A stretch of 64,000 bases of DNA. It comes from Novosphingobium sp. BW1. Lineage in GTDB: Bacteria > Pseudomonadota > Alphaproteobacteria > Sphingomonadales > Sphingomonadaceae. Under the pieces are notes generated by a model. That model had not been told where the DNA came from. It searched no databases and was given only the letters and a program-made list of their open reading frames with translations. The DNA is taken from the NCBI RefSeq assembly GCF_008107685.1, contig NZ_VIRF01000090.1:62001-126000 (forward strand), given 5' to 3'. The position numbers and the translations under genes are program-made. This document shows, piece after piece, positions 61,732-64,000 of this stretch (position 1 is the stretch's first letter; every line of letters starts with the position of its first letter).

Positions 61732-63063
61732 ATGAACAGTGCGGAACACCAAAGCTCCGACGCACAGCCAGACAGCCTCGCCGAATTCCGCGCGGGATGG
61801 CGGCCGCTGGTCGCCTGCGCCTTCGGCCTGGGCCTGGGCCTCTCACCCATCGCGCCCTACACCTCGGGTATCATGGCGACCGCGCTCGAAGGTGAATTCG
61901 GGTGGTCGCGCGCCGACATCCTGGGCACGCTGATGCTGGCCCCGATCGCGCTCGTCTTCCTCGGCGCCTATGTCGGACGTCTGGTCGACCGGCTGGGGCC
62001 GCGCAAGGTGGCGCTCGTCTCCACGACGGGCCTCGGCCTTGCGCAACTGCTCATCGCGCTCATCGGCGGCCAGCTCCTGACGTTTTACGCCGCTTGGGGG
62101 GTGCTCGCCGTCATTTCCCTGGGCACCCTGCCGATGACCTACGCCAAGGTTATCAACGCCTGGTTCACCCAGTCGCGCGGTCTGGCGCTGGGCCTTGCGC
62201 TCGCCTCGACCGGCGCCACCGGCGCGGCGATTCCCTTCATCCTCAACGCCGCACTCGTAGCATTCGGTTGGCGCGGAGGTTACGTGCTCCTGGCCGCCCT
62301 GCCGCTGGTGATCGCGCTGCCGGTCCTCTTTGCCTGGCTGCGTCTGCCCGAAGCGCGGGCCCGCGCCGCCAGTGAAGCCCTCCCCCAGACCGGCATTGCC
62401 GTTCGCCAAGCCCTGCGCGGCTATCGCTTCTGGGTCCTGGCGACTGGCTCGATGGCCCTGGCCTTCGGTGTCAGCGGTCTGCTGCCAAACCTTTTCCCGC
62501 TCCTGCTCGACCGCGGCGTGGACAATTCCACCGCCGCTTCCGCCCTCGCCGCACTGGCGATCAGCGTGACAGCAGGGCGCGTCCTTTCGGGCTTCCTGCT
62601 CGACCGGATCTGGGCGCCGCTGGTCTGTGCTTTACTCGTCATCCCGGCGACTTTCGCGCTCGTCCTACTGGCCAATCCCGGGCTTACCGTCCCGGTCATG
62701 GTCGCCTCGGTCGTCACGCTGGGGCTGGTGGCGGGGGCCGAGTTCGATCTCGTCGCCTATATGACCGCCCGCTACTTCGGGCAGAAGCACTTCAGCGAGC
62801 TCTATGGCATCCAGTACGCCGCCTTTGGTCTGGGCGCGGGCTTTGCGCCTGCCTTCTACGGCGCGATGTACGACCGGTTCGGAAGCTACCAGCCCGAAAT
62901 CATCCTCTCGATCGCACTGCTCCTGTTCGCGGTTGCGATCACCTTCGCGCTTGGCCGCTACCCGACCTCGTTCAGCTCGGCGGCCGAGGCTTCGCAACCG
63001 GAAAACGCAGACCACCCGGCGGGAGCCCCCCCGGACAGCCTGAGCCGCCACTCTCGGCCTTGA
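61732..63063 (+). CDS. MFS transporter, second of the cluster
   Basis: This 443-residue carrier has twelve spans with the loop 2-3 motif as GAYVGRLVDRLGPRKVALVS and the second-half motif at GRVLSGFLLDRIWAPLV. VLAVISLGTLPMTYAKVINAWFTQSRGLALGLALASTGATGA resembles OFA/MCT-like carboxylate porters. It is divergent from the ThDP enzyme. Import of a mono- or dicarboxylate is plausible; the substrate is unknown. Confidence 0.85.
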   Translation: MNSAEHQSSDAQPDSLAEFRAGWRPLVACAFGLGLGLSPIAPYTSGIMATALEGEFGWSRADILGTLMLAPIALVFLGAYVGRLVDRLGPRKVALVSTTGLGLAQLLIALIGGQLLTFYAAWGVLAVISLGTLPMTYAKVINAWFTQSRGLALGLALASTGATGAAIPFILNAALVAFGWRGGYVLLAALPLVIALPVLFAWLRLPEARARAASEALPQTGIAVRQALRGYRFWVLATGSMALAFGVSGLLPNLFPLLLDRGVDNSTAASALAALAISVTAGRVLSGFLLDRIWAPLVCALLVIPATFALVLLANPGLTVPVMVASVVTLGLVAGAEFDLVAYMTARYFGQKHFSELYGIQYAAFGLGAGFAPAFYGAMYDRFGSYQPEIILSIALLLFAVAITFALGRYPTSFSSAAEASQPENADHPAGAPPDSLSRHSRP

Positions 63064-63098
63064 ATGCACCCCGAGTGCCTGTCCGATTAGGGGTTAAC

Positions 63099-63128
63099 GC
63101 GGATTTTTGTTCGCTGTGCGGATTTTTG
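63099..63128. repeat. Direct repeat GCGGATTTTTG, two copies
   Basis: GCGGATTTTTG occurs at 63099-63109 and 63118-63128, 19 bp apart start to start, so both would face the same side of the helix roughly two turns apart. The ATCCGC half is shared with the cluster palindromes. It lies between the MFS gene and fumC. Confidence 0.5.
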
Positions 63129-63209
63129 AGCTGCCGGACTGGTTAGCGATCACACCCGCCAGTAGGCCGTCACCAGTTTCTGAAATTCCCTCAGACTCTG
63201 ACGACCTTT

Positions 63210-63250
63210 TCAGCCCCTGCGGCGCTTTTGCGCGGCGGGGGCTTTTTTCA
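63210..63250 (+). terminator. Rho-independent terminator before fumC
   Basis: AGCCCCTGCGGCGC, a TTTT loop and GCGCGGCGGGGGC followed by six Ts. It ends transcription arriving from the MFS side and leaves about 75 bp for the fumC promoter. Confidence 0.8.
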
Positions 63251-63325
63251 CCCTCCGTGCAATTGCGCAAAAGCTCCCTACCTTGAGTGGCACCTACCCG
63301 CGTCACCACCAAGGAGCCTACACCC

Positions 63326-64000
<675 letters not shown>

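Overview
The window is a gene-dense, GC-rich stretch of an alphaproteobacterial chromosome. It is most likely from a sphingomonad close to Novosphingobium or Sphingobium. That placement is inferred from family content and gene order: a FerC/FerA-like and DesA/DesX-like lignin-aromatic region, LigAB extradiol dioxygenase, paired TonB receptors in a catabolic cluster, RegB/RegA beside a cyo oxidase, a 180-kDa-type NAD-glutamate dehydrogenase and an EcfG-type promoter. No rRNA, tRNA, CRISPR array, insertion sequence or prophage was recognised.

Region 1 (1-15.5 kb) is lignin-derived aromatic catabolism. It has an NDP-forming acyl-CoA synthetase (FerA-like, cut by the left edge), a MarR repressor (FerC-like) with two matching operators, an aldehyde and an alcohol dehydrogenase, a MetE-like/NTF2-like gene pair, and an IclR regulator (DesX-like). 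Next come a LigM/DesA-type tetrahydrofolate-dependent O-demethylase with an alpha/beta hydrolase and, divergently, the one-carbon genes metF, purU, folD and folB followed directly by ligA and ligB. A DesA-type demethylase would load methyl groups on THF. MetF, FolD and PurU can strip them to formate, and LigAB opens the ring. An MHS-type transporter closes the block.

Region 2 (15.5-42.7 kb) is mostly core physiology: cyoABCD quinol oxidase with surf1 and the redox two-component pair regB/regA (a perfect FNR-type box lies upstream of cyoA), a PilZ protein, a winged-helix regulator, an mrp / IorB-like / hemH operon, hflKC-htrA, a phenylalanine/tyrosine module (phhA, hppD, VOC protein, divergent lrp), an AbrB-type membrane protein and NAD-glutamate dehydrogenase. 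Four copies of a roughly 117-bp intergenic repeat, two inverted hairpins resembling a BIME, sit behind gene ends in regions 1 and 2.

Region 3 (42.7-63 kb) is a catabolic cluster I cannot match to a described pathway. It has a five-gene coupled operon (flavin monooxygenase, bicupin, zinc-site-less MDR, LeuC- and LeuD-like hydro-lyase), an IclR regulator, an isocitrate lyase/PEP-mutase-family lyase, two more bicupins, a tandem SDR fusion, a Cys-less isochorismatase-family protein, a ThDP enzyme, two TonB receptors and two MFS carriers. Several of its promoters carry the palindrome CATCCGC-N3-GCGGATG. LeuCD-like hydratase plus ICL-type lyase resembles the dimethylmaleate/dimethylmalate logic, so I propose ring cleavage to an alkyl-maleate, hydration and C-C cleavage. 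The window ends inside fumC.
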